Positions 45,365-56,148 of a stretch of DNA of 64,000 bases are shown here, one piece after another. The translations under genes were made by a program, and so were the position numbers. The stretch's first letter is position 1. Each line of letters opens with the position of its first letter. This DNA is from Takakia lepidozioides (Eukaryota; Streptophyta; Takakiopsida; Takakiales; Takakiaceae), in contig CM060731.1 of the NCBI GenBank assembly GCA_030704615.1, positions 28,086,001 through 28,150,000 on the forward strand. The letters run 5' to 3'. The notes beneath the pieces are model-generated. The model saw only the letters and a list, made by a program, of their open reading frames with translations. It did not search any database and had not been told where the DNA came from.

Positions 45365-46468
45365 ATGCCAGACCCCAACATCTGGGGTTGTTTGCCCAAC
45401 TATTTGGCAGAGAAAACAATGTCTTTGGCTCGTCTTGCCAAATCTAGAAATCGATGTGTGTGCAAGGTGTGGTATGTAATCTACTTCAAGAAAATTGATG
45501 ATATGGACAAAATGGTGGGCTATAGTCTGGAATCAAGAACCGAACAAATCGTGTCAGGAGACCTCGGCGAGAAGTATGTTGTTGGTGGAGATGGAGGCCT
45601 ATTGTGTCTCAACGACGGAGCAGAAGACTCGAATGTTTTGGAACTCTCTGTGTGGAATCCAGTGACTGATCGCCGTAAGACATTGCCTCTAGTATCCCTT
45701 CCCGAAGGAACGGGATTTTCAAATGCCATGTGGAACATTAGCGAGCGGCCGGTCATTCACATGAGAGTGGACAAAAATAATAACTCTTACAAGATTTTTG
45801 TGCTTCCAAGCCGCTACGAAGCGCCAGACGAATGGGATCTTCATGTCTATGATTCACAAAGTACTTCCTGGACCATTTCGAGATGCCCCAGTCCACAAGT
45901 GAACCCAGTTTCTACAGCGGAGAGCAACAATCATTCAGCTCTTTGCAATGGCCTCTTTTACTCTTTAGCTGCAGATAAGGGAAAATACAATCTACTGTTG
46001 GTCTACAATGTGGACGAGAGGGTCTGGTTGGACAAACCCATCGAACTTCCGCCTACTCCTTCTGCTTGGCCTGTCGTTGACTTCTATAACACGCTGGCTA
46101 TTATAGTGGAGTGTGGGAGGTTCTTGTTACTGGCCAATCCAGGGTGGATAAGCGAAACTGAAGGAACGTGGTATCTGGCGTGTTTTGATCCAAGCACCCA
46201 ACAATTTTTGACGGGGGCATTATTGCCAAGGATTGAAGGTAAATCTGCAGAGCGAGTATGGAAGGTTGTTGTGCACGATGACAATGTTTTCGTAGAGGCC
46301 ACATATTTAGGACGGCTCGGATATCCTCATTCCTATGTCGTGCAGCTGCTCTATAACATCTCACAACGAACTTGGCACTACTTAGGGCATTGTGATAAGC
46401 GCACTTCCTACCCTCATGTGCACGACCTTCCTTTCCATCCCAATGCTGACGCTGATGTTGAAGGTTAA
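45365..46468 (+). CDS. F-box/kelch-type protein
   Basis: 367 aa from ATG 45365 without introns; the frame is open upstream to 45245 but has no earlier ATG. The F-box is short and slightly degenerate: WGCLPNYLAEKTMSLARLAK then RNRCVCKVWY. A C-terminal beta-propeller-like part follows: GDGGLLCLND, LSVWNPVTDRRKTLPLV, WDLHVYDSQSTSWTISRCP, ALCNGLFYSLAADKGKYNLL, WYLACFDPSTQQFLTG and LYNISQRTWHYLGHC. This is the usual architecture of plant F-box/kelch (FBA/FBK-type) substrate receptors. Its partner class, SKP1, is encoded divergently next door. A 5' leader intron ending at TTACAG near 45343 is possible. Confidence 0.85.
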   Translation: MPDPNIWGCLPNYLAEKTMSLARLAKSRNRCVCKVWYVIYFKKIDDMDKMVGYSLESRTEQIVSGDLGEKYVVGGDGGLLCLNDGAEDSNVLELSVWNPVTDRRKTLPLVSLPEGTGFSNAMWNISERPVIHMRVDKNNNSYKIFVLPSRYEAPDEWDLHVYDSQSTSWTISRCPSPQVNPVSTAESNNHSALCNGLFYSLAADKGKYNLLLVYNVDERVWLDKPIELPPTPSAWPVVDFYNTLAIIVECGRFLLLANPGWISETEGTWYLACFDPSTQQFLTGALLPRIEGKSAERVWKVVVHDDNVFVEATYLGRLGYPHSYVVQLLYNISQRTWHYLGHCDKRTSYPHVHDLPFHPNADADVEG

Positions 46469-48018
46469 ACGTTTATGACGCCAGTGGAAGGGGCTGGAAT
46501 CGGAGCTACCTATAATAGCAGGCACCGAATGGCTGGATATAGGTATACTGAGCGTCCCTCCTGGATACATCTTCACGACTTCCTAGTGAACATCAATGAC
46601 AATTCCTTCGTTTCTGGGAGCTTTCTGATTCGGCGCACTTGCTTGTTTTGCTGGAGATGGACCCAGTCACAAACATGGATTGACTTATAAGTTACTGCCT
46701 GCAACCTGGCTCCCCCTTTGTGACTAGCTAACTTTTGTAATTCTGGGCAGGGCTCCTCTCTAACAATGAGCTGGCAATAGGTAGTATTGGTCCTGGAGTT
46801 TTAAAGGAGAATTTGTTGCTGAATATTTGCAGTATCAAGCTATTCTACCTCTCCATGAATAAATCATGAGCAGTTAGCCATTTGTGGATTTGTAATGATC
46901 ATCATCAATGGTGGAGTAACAAGCGGCTAGTCGCGTAATGGCTCCACCCTAATTACAAAATTGGAAGGCTAGCACTAGCGGTCCTGATTTAATAAAACAA
47001 GTCAATATTCAAATATTCAATATTGGGACTGCTAGTAAAAGACATCTTGCCTTAGAAAGGCCTCATCACTTTTTTCAATTAAAAACAATTATATGAATTG
47101 TTCTTAATGAACAATGATATACCATAAAATACACCACTAACAACTGATTTATGAGTCTGCATTCTTGGTTTTTGTGTGGAGTATTTATTCAAATATAATA
47201 AATATTTGAATCTAACTAGATAATAATGACTACATAATATGGTGAATTGAATTAAAGTTTCATGTGATAAATATTCAGGAATTATTATGGAAAGGAGATT
47301 TTTCTTGTTCTTGTTATTTAGTAATTTGCAAAGATTGTATAAGATAAACCATAGTACACAAGCACTTAACATGTTAACACAACAAAAAAATTCAAAGGAA
47401 ACAAAAAATAATCTATCTATGTGGATATGATTATGAAATAAATGCTTTCAAACATATATATATACATATATATAATATAAAAATTACGAAACAAATGTGA
47501 AATTTAGAAAATAGATATTTTGTGTTCTTCACCTTGATAGGAAATTCTAATAGTAATTAAATACAACGAAACAGATTTGAAAGATAAAATTGAATGTGAT
47601 GGAGTTAGAGGGATGAATTTGAAGAGAACTGAATATAATGCATGAAGAAACGGAGAGGAAGTGAATGTAACAGAGGTGAAGGGATAAGTTTGAAGGGAAC
47701 TAAATATAATAGAACTGAAGAGATAAATCTGAAAGGAACTGAATATAATAAATTGAAGGGATAAATCTGAAGGGAACTGAATATAAGAAACTGAATATAC
47801 GCTGAGTCAACAATTGAACCAGATCAAGTATGTTGTTTACGATATGTTCACACACAAAGTTCCTACGACTTCAGCACTACACCCACACCTTGTTGTTCAG
47901 CATATATGCCTATGACACGTTTATGTTTATGGTTATTGGCCGCTTTCTCCCGGTTTGTCTTCACTCATTCACACCTCTCCTCATATTTACTTGCTCTCAG
48001 ACAAATTCAGATCGTGTA
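46469..48018. other. AT-rich intergenic region with a minisatellite
   Basis: No gene supported. Very AT-rich from 46.9 to 47.6 kb with an ATATAC dinucleotide stretch near 47455-47475, then the minisatellite at 47608-47805. Confidence 0.6.
47608..47805. repeat. Minisatellite, about 40 bp x 4-5
   Basis: Repeated units of the type GAAGGGATAAATCTGAAGGG followed by AACTGAATATAATAAACT start near 47608, 47676, 47717 and 47755, with a partial unit between. Units become more alike toward the right. Confidence 0.75.
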
Positions 48019-48097
48019 ACTGGGCGTTCCAGGCTCATAGCCCTGGTAAGCAGGGGTGGAAATGCTTGCTCATCTCGAAACGAGGCATACACAGGAA

Positions 48098-48256
48098 GAG
48101 TTACATAATGTCAAATGCTCAGGACAACCGCGTTCACAGAGCTTTGCAAATCTAGAAGCATACGTCCAACGGTCCTCCCTTGGAAAATGCACTTATCCAG
48201 AACGAGGTTAGGGATATTCGGGAGTACATCCTCAGTCTGTATCCACAGTCCGCCGA
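48098..48256. other. Insert of unknown origin inside copy B
   Basis: This 159-bp stretch has no counterpart in copies A or C. It replaces an intron and the end of an exon. One plus-strand frame reads LENALIQNEVRDIREYILSL, which looks coding-like, but I do not recognise it. Confidence 0.4.
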
Positions 48257-49529
48257 TGCACGCAAATGCACGCATCACAACCGCGTGCTCTCTCCACAAG
48301 CTGCGATAGAGGAAAGAACTTCCCACCACAGCAATTACAAAGTGGTCTGGCCCCAGTCCAGACTGAGTGCGCAAGTTCTCCCGTGTGTGTGTGGCCATAT
48401 ACCGCTCTGCCTCCCAGACCTCCGAAGGCCTCCCCGGTATCACAAAAAAATTCCCAGTGTCCAAAGTGGTATAAATCATACAGCTACAAGATTGTCAATA
48501 CAAAAGTGAATAGTATACAAGAGCAGACCACTCTCAAGGATTCTATGGACATTTATCCTCATCACTGGACTGTCCCCATGAAGAGACCAACTAATCACTG
48601 CAATTTCATTGAACACTTAATAACCTGAAGTGTAAGGGCTTCTTATGTGCAGTGGAATAAGTAACGTGACAGGTATGAAGTCACGAAATGTAAGGCTAAA
48701 ATCAAAGGTTACCGGTAGGGCGTAATTTGGGAAAACCACAATGTCTGCACGTCTGAAACTTGATTTCCAATCATAGATGAGTCTCTTCACCCCAACTGAT
48801 TTATACACTTCAAGACGGCCACCCAATGCATCATCAAAAACCACCCAAACAACTGGAATGGCCCTGAAAGGTTCCTGCGCAAGACTGTGATACACAAACC
48901 ATTACATAAGCAACGTGGATGTGATCAAGCAACTTTGTCTGGACAGTAAGGCAGTAACAGAACACAAACGTAGTCGGATGGGGCAGTAACGGATAACTGC
49001 TTCATAACCACCAAGTCTGTATCAACCAACGCTGCATAGACATCACCGCTATAATGTTGAAAAATCTTGTGGGCTTCTGTAAGGCTGAGATTCATGGGAA
49101 ATGGAAAGTTGTGTAGATTCCATGTTTTTGTGCTAAGTTAACTACCGCAAGATGAAAAGTACGTTTGCAATGTCATGACCCCATTCTACACCCCCTAGCA
49201 GCCATGAGACCGAGAGTTTAAGTGATATAAAGCATGACTGCATATAAAATACCACTTGAGAATCACCACACTACAATCCTTTGTATAGCATAAGGCGCCT
49301 CCTCCTACCCACTCAGGCTATCCTAGACCACAATGGCATATTGTGATAAACCATTCTCATAGGATGAATTTGAAAGTTGCCTTGACAAATCACCACCTTT
49401 GAAGCATGAAGGATAAATAAACTAAAGCACAATCTGAAAGTATACTTATCCTGGAGGCAGGCAAGAAATGCACAAAACAAGGTCCCACAAAGGACAAGAA
49501 CGCTATGATGACTTCCAAATTTCTACATA

Positions 49530-50212
49530 CCGTCCCTGGACAACCGTTTAGGCATTTTTGCGCCTAATAATAAAATCAATCGATCAGAAAATTAGGCATG
49601 TTTTGAAAACAATTTCTCAAATTAGGCATCTTCATGCTATAATTTTTTAGAATTAGGCACATGAGAAGAGAAAACATTTATTTTCTTAAGAATAAAATTA
49701 CAAAATAGACACCCAATGCCTTCCAGGCTCCAGCTACCTTTCATTTCCTTTGAAACCCTGAAAATGCCCCTTTTGTTGTACGCAGTGCTCCAAGGCTCAA
49801 GCTGGTACAGGCAAGTTCTCCCTTCGCTCTTACACTTTAGGTGAGTTCAATATTGATTGTCCACACTAGTGTAGGCACGTTGGTACAGGGCTTTGGTACA
49901 TTGGTCATTAGGTACACTGGTTTTCATATCGGTAGTGCATGGTCTTACATAACGGTACTCTTGAGTTGTGGAAGGTTGGTAGGATAGTTATTTCCGCACG
50001 CGTATATTTGTATTGATTTTGTTCAAAGAAATTTTGATCTTATTACAAACAACATGAGAAGAGGCTTGCAAGTTTTTTTTGGAATTTTTGGGCATTAGGC
50101 ACTTTGGTCCCATAATTTCCCAACAATTAGGCCAAAATCTGAAAAATTCACAGAATTGATTAGGCACTTTCATTTTGAATGAATTATCGCCTAAACGGTT
50201 GTCCAGGGACGG
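49530..50212. mobile_element. 683-bp MITE-like element, 24-bp TIRs, TA target duplication
   Basis: Termini CCGTCCCTGGACAACCGTTT-AGGC (49530-49553) and their exact reverse complement (50189-50212) are perfect 24-bp inverted repeats flanked by TA on both sides. Copies A (near 28825) and C (near 52880) contain the same flanking sequence with a single TA and no element, so insertion followed the duplication. A TA duplication and short TIRs suit a Tc1/mariner-type non-autonomous element. There is no transposase ORF. Both subterminal regions carry repeated ATTAGGCA words in one orientation (49591, 49621, 49652, 50094, 50159; variant at 50126). Confidence 0.92.
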
Positions 50213-50603
50213 TAGACAATCAGATACTCTGTCTAGAGTTTAAATGCCCTGCTACTGGCCAACAATTGAGGTCAAAAGTCAATACTAAAGTAACCTGAGA
50301 AGAGGCAATCTGGAATTCTAACCATGTTCAGATGTTCTTGCTTATAAATTAACTGAATCAGGGGCCCTTGCATAGCTTGAGACATCCACAGTGTTACAAA
50401 CACTCAAAACATCCATATCCACGAAGCACAAATCTCTTTTGACAGTCTGTTTTATGTTACAGTATCATTGGTACAGAAAACCAAAACTTAAGTCTATTTT
50501 GATAAAACAAATGTCTTCGTCATGGATCTCTGGGTTCATGGCCCCTCTGGGGTTTAATTTTTCCCCATTCAAATAAAGTTCAGGGCTTCATCCCTTTGCA
50601 AAC

Positions 50604-51120
50604 TCATTTCCTAGTGTGGTCACCGTACTGAGTCCCTATCATACAGTAGGTGACAGAATGTCCAGGGAGCTGCTGGAAGCGGAAGAACCGATACAGTAGA
50701 GCTGCTGTGATGCGCATCTGAAGGTGGGTTGCATCGTTCCGCAAACACCTGCCTGCTCCAGCCAATACCATTCGGATCGTTGTTACTCCAGCCTGGATTT
50801 GCGGAAGGAACCATCGAGGTTGAGCCAGTACTGCTCAGGTGAAACTCACGAGCATCGGAGCCCCACAGCCACTACATGCGGCCCATGGAGTACGGTACGT
50901 ATGTGACCATGCTTCCCTTCTTCACTTTGGTGCCATCCGGCGGACTAGTGTACTAATGTGGCTGCCAAGCAAGCTTAGGGAAACAAACGGCATTACGTAG
51001 TATATGTCGACGTCGTACCTGTGGCACTGCAGGATAAAAGCGAACTGTTTCAATGATGGTAGCCGTCAAGTATGGAAGCTTAGAAACAGCTTCAAACGAT
51101 TTCATCTGCTCACATAAACC
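50604..51120 (-). pseudogene. Cytochrome P450 fragment (CYP86-clan-like), heme loop missing
   Basis: The K-helix exon reads KLPYLTATIIETVRFYPAVP with a GTACGA donor. It is followed by PPDGTKVKKGSMVTYVPYSM, then GRM, an in-frame TAG, and WLWGSDAREF. In another frame the C-terminus appears as MRITAALLYRFFRFQQLP then GHSVTYCM, stopping at 50604. The FxxGxRxCxG heme-binding loop between these parts is absent. A nonsense codon, a frameshift and loss of the heme cysteine make this a dead remnant of a fatty-acid-hydroxylase-like P450; the subfamily is a guess from the ETVRFYPAVP and PYSMGRM style. Confidence 0.75.
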
Positions 51121-51314
51121 GCCCTTTCCTTGGTTTACCAATGCATTACAGCTTCTTACAGGGTAATCAATCTTGATCACTTGAGGGACTTTGGCATGTA
51201 TCAGAATGACTCTTCCTCAAATGCTGGCGCCTTCTCGCTCTCTGCATCTCCTCGGATGGCTCCGTCATGGATCTATGAGCATGGCATGGAGGGGGGGGTG
51301 TATCGGGCTCCCAA

Positions 51315-51636
51315 AACGTAAAGAATTCAGAGAATGAAATCGACTCTTCCTTAGTCTAATCATGCGCTGCTTTGTACCTCTCTACCATATTTCTGTGCGC
51401 GTCAACCTTTTCGATACGACGTAAGATAGGCTTAATGTGGGCGTTTGCGAGTGCCTGAAAGGTTGCAATAGAAATAACGTAAAGAATTCAGAGAATGAAA
51501 TCGACTCTTCCTTAGTCTAATCATGCGCTGCTTTGTACCTCTCTACCATCTTTCTGTGCTCGTCAACCTTTTCCATACGAAGTAAGATAGGCTTAATGTG
51601 GGCGTTTGCGAGTGCCTGAAAGGTTGCAAAAGAAAT
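51315..51636. repeat. Tandem duplication, 161 bp x 2
   Basis: Units 51315-51475 and 51476-51636 both start AACGTAAAGAATTCAGAGAA and end near GGTTGCAA(T/A)AGAAAT, with only a handful of substitutions. The second unit runs on into a minus-strand open frame that I do not recognise. Confidence 0.92.
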
Positions 51637-51817
51637 ATCCTGCAGTGAGTACCTACGCACTATCCTTGGAGGGATTCTCAAGCTGAGGCCCGGTTCATTG
51701 GCCATATCTAGAGTGAGCAGCGAAGGACTTCTAAACGGCAAGGCATGGAGAACAAGAAGGATAGACGCAGGATGCAGAGATATCAATTCAAATTGCCTGC
51801 CGTTGCACGCCACTAAC

Positions 51818-54451
51818 AGTTAACGCACAATGAAGTTGAAGCATTACCTTAACATTAGGTAACATTGTCGTTAGTTGACTTTATCAAGCAGGAGACTGCA
51901 TGTCGGGCAAAACTCCTGTACGTGGGGGTATGGGCTTAATAGAGGACTTGCATGCCACTTCAATTGCTTGGCTCAAAGTTGGATACTTCCAATAAGTTTT
52001 TACTGATCCAACAGAGCACCAGTTTGTTGCAGCCCTGAACCCCGTGTAGGGCTTCTCACCTGTAGATGCAGCAAGGAAGCATCCATTTGATATGCTTCAC
52101 TGCATTGCAAGCGGTATGCACACTCCAATGTGGGATTTAATTGTCCTCCTTATCCAAAGGTTATGTGAATCTGCAAAGGTGTTAACGGTGAAGGAGGGAG
52201 CCATACGGAGTACTTGGGAAGATTTGGGGGTGGCTGTAACTCTTCTAAAAGTGGACACACAGCATGGGGCAACTGTAGATTGCTCAAGTAGGTTTTTCTG
52301 TCCCCAAAAGATAATGTGTTTGATGTCTAGAGTAGTGTTTGAAATCTTCTGTTATTGGTCAATTGTTTACAGTCCATGCTGTGGAGTTTTGTAGCTTATA
52401 TGTCAGAAGCACCTTGGAAGCAACTCTTGAGGACCATATGGTACACATTGGGGATCAGAGATGAGTATTGACTACTGCTGACAGACTAAAATTACAGCTA
52501 TGAGATGTGGATTTTGATTTCATCATCCTCTGGCATTTGGCCGTTACCAATTTGACCCTGACATATGATGGCACCCGTTAATTGCAGTTATGAAGGTGTC
52601 ATAGCAATGTCCCTCAATGTGAAGTGTGCCTTGACCAGGTGGCTATCTTACCTTCAGATTTGTGCTTCGTGGATATGGATGTTTTGAGTGTTTGTAACAC
52701 TGTGGATGTCTCAAGCTATCCAAGGGCCCCTGATTCAGTTAATTTATAAGCAAGAACATCTGAACATGGTTAGAATTCCAGATTCCCTCGTCTCAGGTTA
52801 CTTGAGTATGAGTGGGTTTTGAAATCAATTGTTGCCCAGTAGCCGGGCATTTAAACTCTAGACAGAGTATCTGATTGTCTATGTAGAAATTTGGAAGTCA
52901 TCATACCGTTCTTGTCCTTTGTCGGACCTTGTTTTGTGCATTTCTTGCCTGCCTCCAGGATATACCCTTACTGCTATGCACATGTCTGGAGGGTTGTGCT
53001 TTAATTTATTTATCCTTCATGCTTCAAACGTGGTGATTTGTCATTTTCTCAAGGCAGCATTTCCAAATGACGAATTGAGTCGCTTGCGTGTTTGTGTTGG
53101 CCATGGCAACTCCTCCAGCAATTATGCTGTTGCTTTGCAGGTAATTGGAGAGGGAGATAGAAAGAGGAATAATTTTGCTCCAAATGTTTCACCAGAACTT
53201 TACAGAAGTAGCCTTAATGTGACTGCAGGCAATGGCACACCATCTGGGGCTGGCAAATGGGACAGTGCAGTATGTGGGCCTTGATAGGGATGTGACTGGC
53301 ATCCTCTGGATGTCGGATGCTGTTGTGTATGCCTCGTTTCGAGATGAGCAAACATTTCCACCCGTGCTTACCAGGGCTATGAGCCTCCAGTTATTGCCCC
53401 CAACCGGAGTGCCTTTTGGCAGCATGTGAGTTGTGCTCTGCCACTTACTGTCATATGTGCTGTACATTTACTGTTGGGAGCTATGAAGCCGGTGGCGGGT
53501 GGTGACAGTTTGTCACTGCTGCACAACATGAAGCTGATAGTCTGACTTCATGATTGACAGCGCAATGTTAGACTGCGTTCTATGAGGCTTGTTTAGGTTC
53601 TAACTTGGACTGCTGCAACATCTGGTTGGGTTACATTTCGATGCCTGTATGTAGTTTCTACACTGCTTGCGGATGTTCAGCATCTTAGTGCTCTCTTTTG
53701 TGCACTGTTAGTGCTTTGAACTGGGACTGGTGCAACATCTGTTTGGCTTACTTTTTGATGTCTGTTACCCTGTACTTACATGGCTGATTCTTCTCTTTGC
53801 CGTCCTTTAGAAGCATTTTTTATTGAGGGTGGGGACAGAGATCTGAGGTACTTGCTGGGATAGTGCAGTAGAGAATAGTAGAGTAGATAATAGAGAATAG
53901 TGTAGTATAGAGTCAACTCACAATTACAAGGACTACCTGTTCAAAACTGAGAAGTTATCTGGTTGTGTAAACAGTCGTGAATATACAACCCTGACAGTAT
54001 ATCTCAGATGAATCTTCTCTCTGATGACGGTGCTTCTTTGGTTTGGCTCCAGATTGTGGATGGTGTTAAGTGGCCTTCTTTTTCCAGTGGGAGACCACCA
54101 CAGGTTGAGTGAAGCCCTCATTAGAGTGAGATTGAGCCAAGAGACTTCGGCCATGACACAAGCTGACCAATCTAATGCCTGGAACCTGCTCGCTTTGAAT
54201 GTTACCCTGTTCCCGCAGAGGTGGAGCTACCACGACCACCCAAGGAGATTCTCAAAGAGGTTGGCGCTGGGATCTTATGTTCCCATTGGGGGCGCCCAAG
54301 GACAGACTGACAGCTGTAGCTGCAAAGGTGGACGCCGGAATGGTGGATGAAGATGTGGATGGTTCCAGTATTGTGAGAGAGTTGGAGGACCAGTGGATGC
54401 AGCGCTCTGGTGCTGGAAATGACACGGTTGCTTGGGCAGAGTCTGTTGGTA
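51818..54451 (+). pseudogene. Glycosyltransferase copy C, inverted and deleted
   Basis: Matches copy A in opposite orientation. It starts with about 60 bp of the upstream repeat (A 31370-31312), jumps to A 29826 so exon 1 is lost, and then follows A down to A 25472 with deletions. The mini-exon (52588-52623, YEGVIAMSLNV) keeps a good AG acceptor. Intron sequence then joins directly to the middle of a later exon (near 53067), losing two exons. The AMAHHLG exon (53229-53428) has a small deletion after TRAMSL. The VDGV-type exon (54053-54451) lacks about 40 bp and is frameshifted. A G is missing in GTAGATTG-CTCAA relative to A. It cannot encode a functional enzyme. Confidence 0.85.
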
Positions 54452-56148
54452 GTAGACGAGTGGCTGGTGCCACTTACAGAGACTGCTGTTGTACGTGAGA
54501 TGAGAAAGGGAGAACAATGCTTTTTGTATATCCAGGTTTTGTCCAAACAACCAAAATAGATTCTATCTGGACACCCGACATCAAGCAAAGCAAGGTCGGT
54601 GTGATTACATCAAGCAAAGCAAGGTCGGTGTGATGACATTTGTTAGTTCGGGCCCCCCTTTATAAAACTTTTTTGGGCATTCTATGCGATTGCAACAAAA
54701 GACTCCCTAATAATAACATGGCGGCTGGCCAGGCTGTCATTGTATGATCAGTTCATTCCTCGTTTTTCTGCTTGTTTGTTTGGAGTGCATGTGTAATTAG
54801 GTACGGTCAGCGACTTCGACCCCAATCTGATCCATCTCATGCAACACATCTCACATGATCAGTAAAATGGTCAGTTCAAATCAAACTCGGATCGATGTAT
54901 CCGTAGAACCGACCATGGCAGATGAGGCATACGATTATGTTTTGGGCTCCAGAAAGATAGGGAATGAAATTTTTTACATCACAGTTGGTTTCGTTGGTTG
55001 TTTCAACTTTCCACAATACATCCCCAGATCTATCTAAAAAAACTCAGCCCGCACACATTGTGCGATACAAGTTTTGATAGATTAATGCCCACGGCTCGCT
55101 TCATGCTTTAGAACAACTGATCAAATCGTTCCACCAACTGCCTTTTCTGCAGATTCTTGACAATCCAAAGTACACGCCATCTCTACTTTCTCTTATCAGC
55201 GAAACTTGCTTGACGGACTCCAAAACAGAAGGGTGTGGAGGCTTGAATGACAGCATCTCCTCAACACGTTTAATGCCATGCCGACTCGTCCTGGAGACTG
55301 ATATTCTAGCACACCAGGGAATTTGGCACACATCGGGTAGATCTGTTCCAGCATCGCTGACCTCAACCGAGCCTCATAGTTGCAAATTAGCAGGGAGTTG
55401 ATTAACCTGCCGATCCTACCAATGCACTGTGCTTTTGAAAGACAACCTGCAAAAGGTCAGACGGCTTGGAGGCAGGGAGGCAGTCTGAAGAGAGTACCAG
55501 CGCTGACCATGACAATTAGATCTGAAGTCATCATGAATAAAATATAGATTTGTTTCCAAACGTATCGGTAAATGCATACACAGCAGCGATTGATAAAGTG
55601 TACATAGTTCCATGAGCTTAAAAATTCTGAGAATCCAGGTGAACCTCGAGATGAGACTGGCACCTAATTCGAAAACAAGTCGTCCATTATGCCACGTCTA
55701 ACCAAGTCTACGCAGAAAAACTGAGTGAAGAGGGACAGGCAGAGTCAAGAGATGAGAAATGAAATGACTGAAATGACCATGCTTTATGAGAAATGAAATG
55801 AAATGAAATGGTGCTTTATAACGTCCGCGGAAAGCTCATAGAGAGAAAGATTTCAAGAAACGAAACGAAATGAAATGAAATAGCTCATGGGACAAAAGGA
55901 AAACAACACAGAGAGGGAGCCAGAAGCTGCCCAAAAACAACAAAGCAAACAAGAAAGAGAGGGGCTCCCCACAAGAAATGAAATGGTACATGTATGGCAT
56001 CTGGGCATATACACATAGTTCAGACTCCAACTACTTAACGCAAGTACACATTAGAACATTTGAGATTCCTGTAAAGAAGGGACTAGATCAAGTATCAAGA
56101 CGAAAGTGCTCAATAGATCTGAACTGTACATACATCAGTTATATATGA
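54452..56148. other. Intergenic, nothing recognised
   Basis: No gene supported. A direct repeat ACATCAAGCAAAGCAAGGTC (54578 and 54607) and GAAAT-type microsatellites (about 55793-55812 and 55859-55885) lie here. The ORF at 55101-55331 (minus) is unrecognised. Confidence 0.55.

Larger units (their letters stand above)
48019..50428 (-). pseudogene. Glycosyltransferase copy B, partial
   Basis: Corresponds to 27078-29045 of copy A in the same orientation. It keeps about 80 bp of the AMAHHLG exon (48019-48097), then an unrelated insert (48098-48256), the 5' part of the DTGNFFVIPG exon, and an intact version of the exon broken in copy A (LAQEPFRAIPVVWVVFDDAL, then SSFRRADIVVFPNYALP at about 48710-48895). 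Exon 1 and everything after the AMAHHLG exon are absent. The acceptor before MIYTTLDTGN has lost its AG. A 683-bp inverted-repeat element sits in the intron-derived part. It cannot encode an enzyme, but it preserves ancestral sequence where copy A has decayed. Confidence 0.8.

Noticed and set aside
51490-51813. Minus-strand open frame with LRMEKVDEHRKMVERYKAAH
   Set aside because: It opens at GTG, overlaps the 161-bp tandem duplication and matches no family I know; possibly a remnant, but not supportable as a gene.
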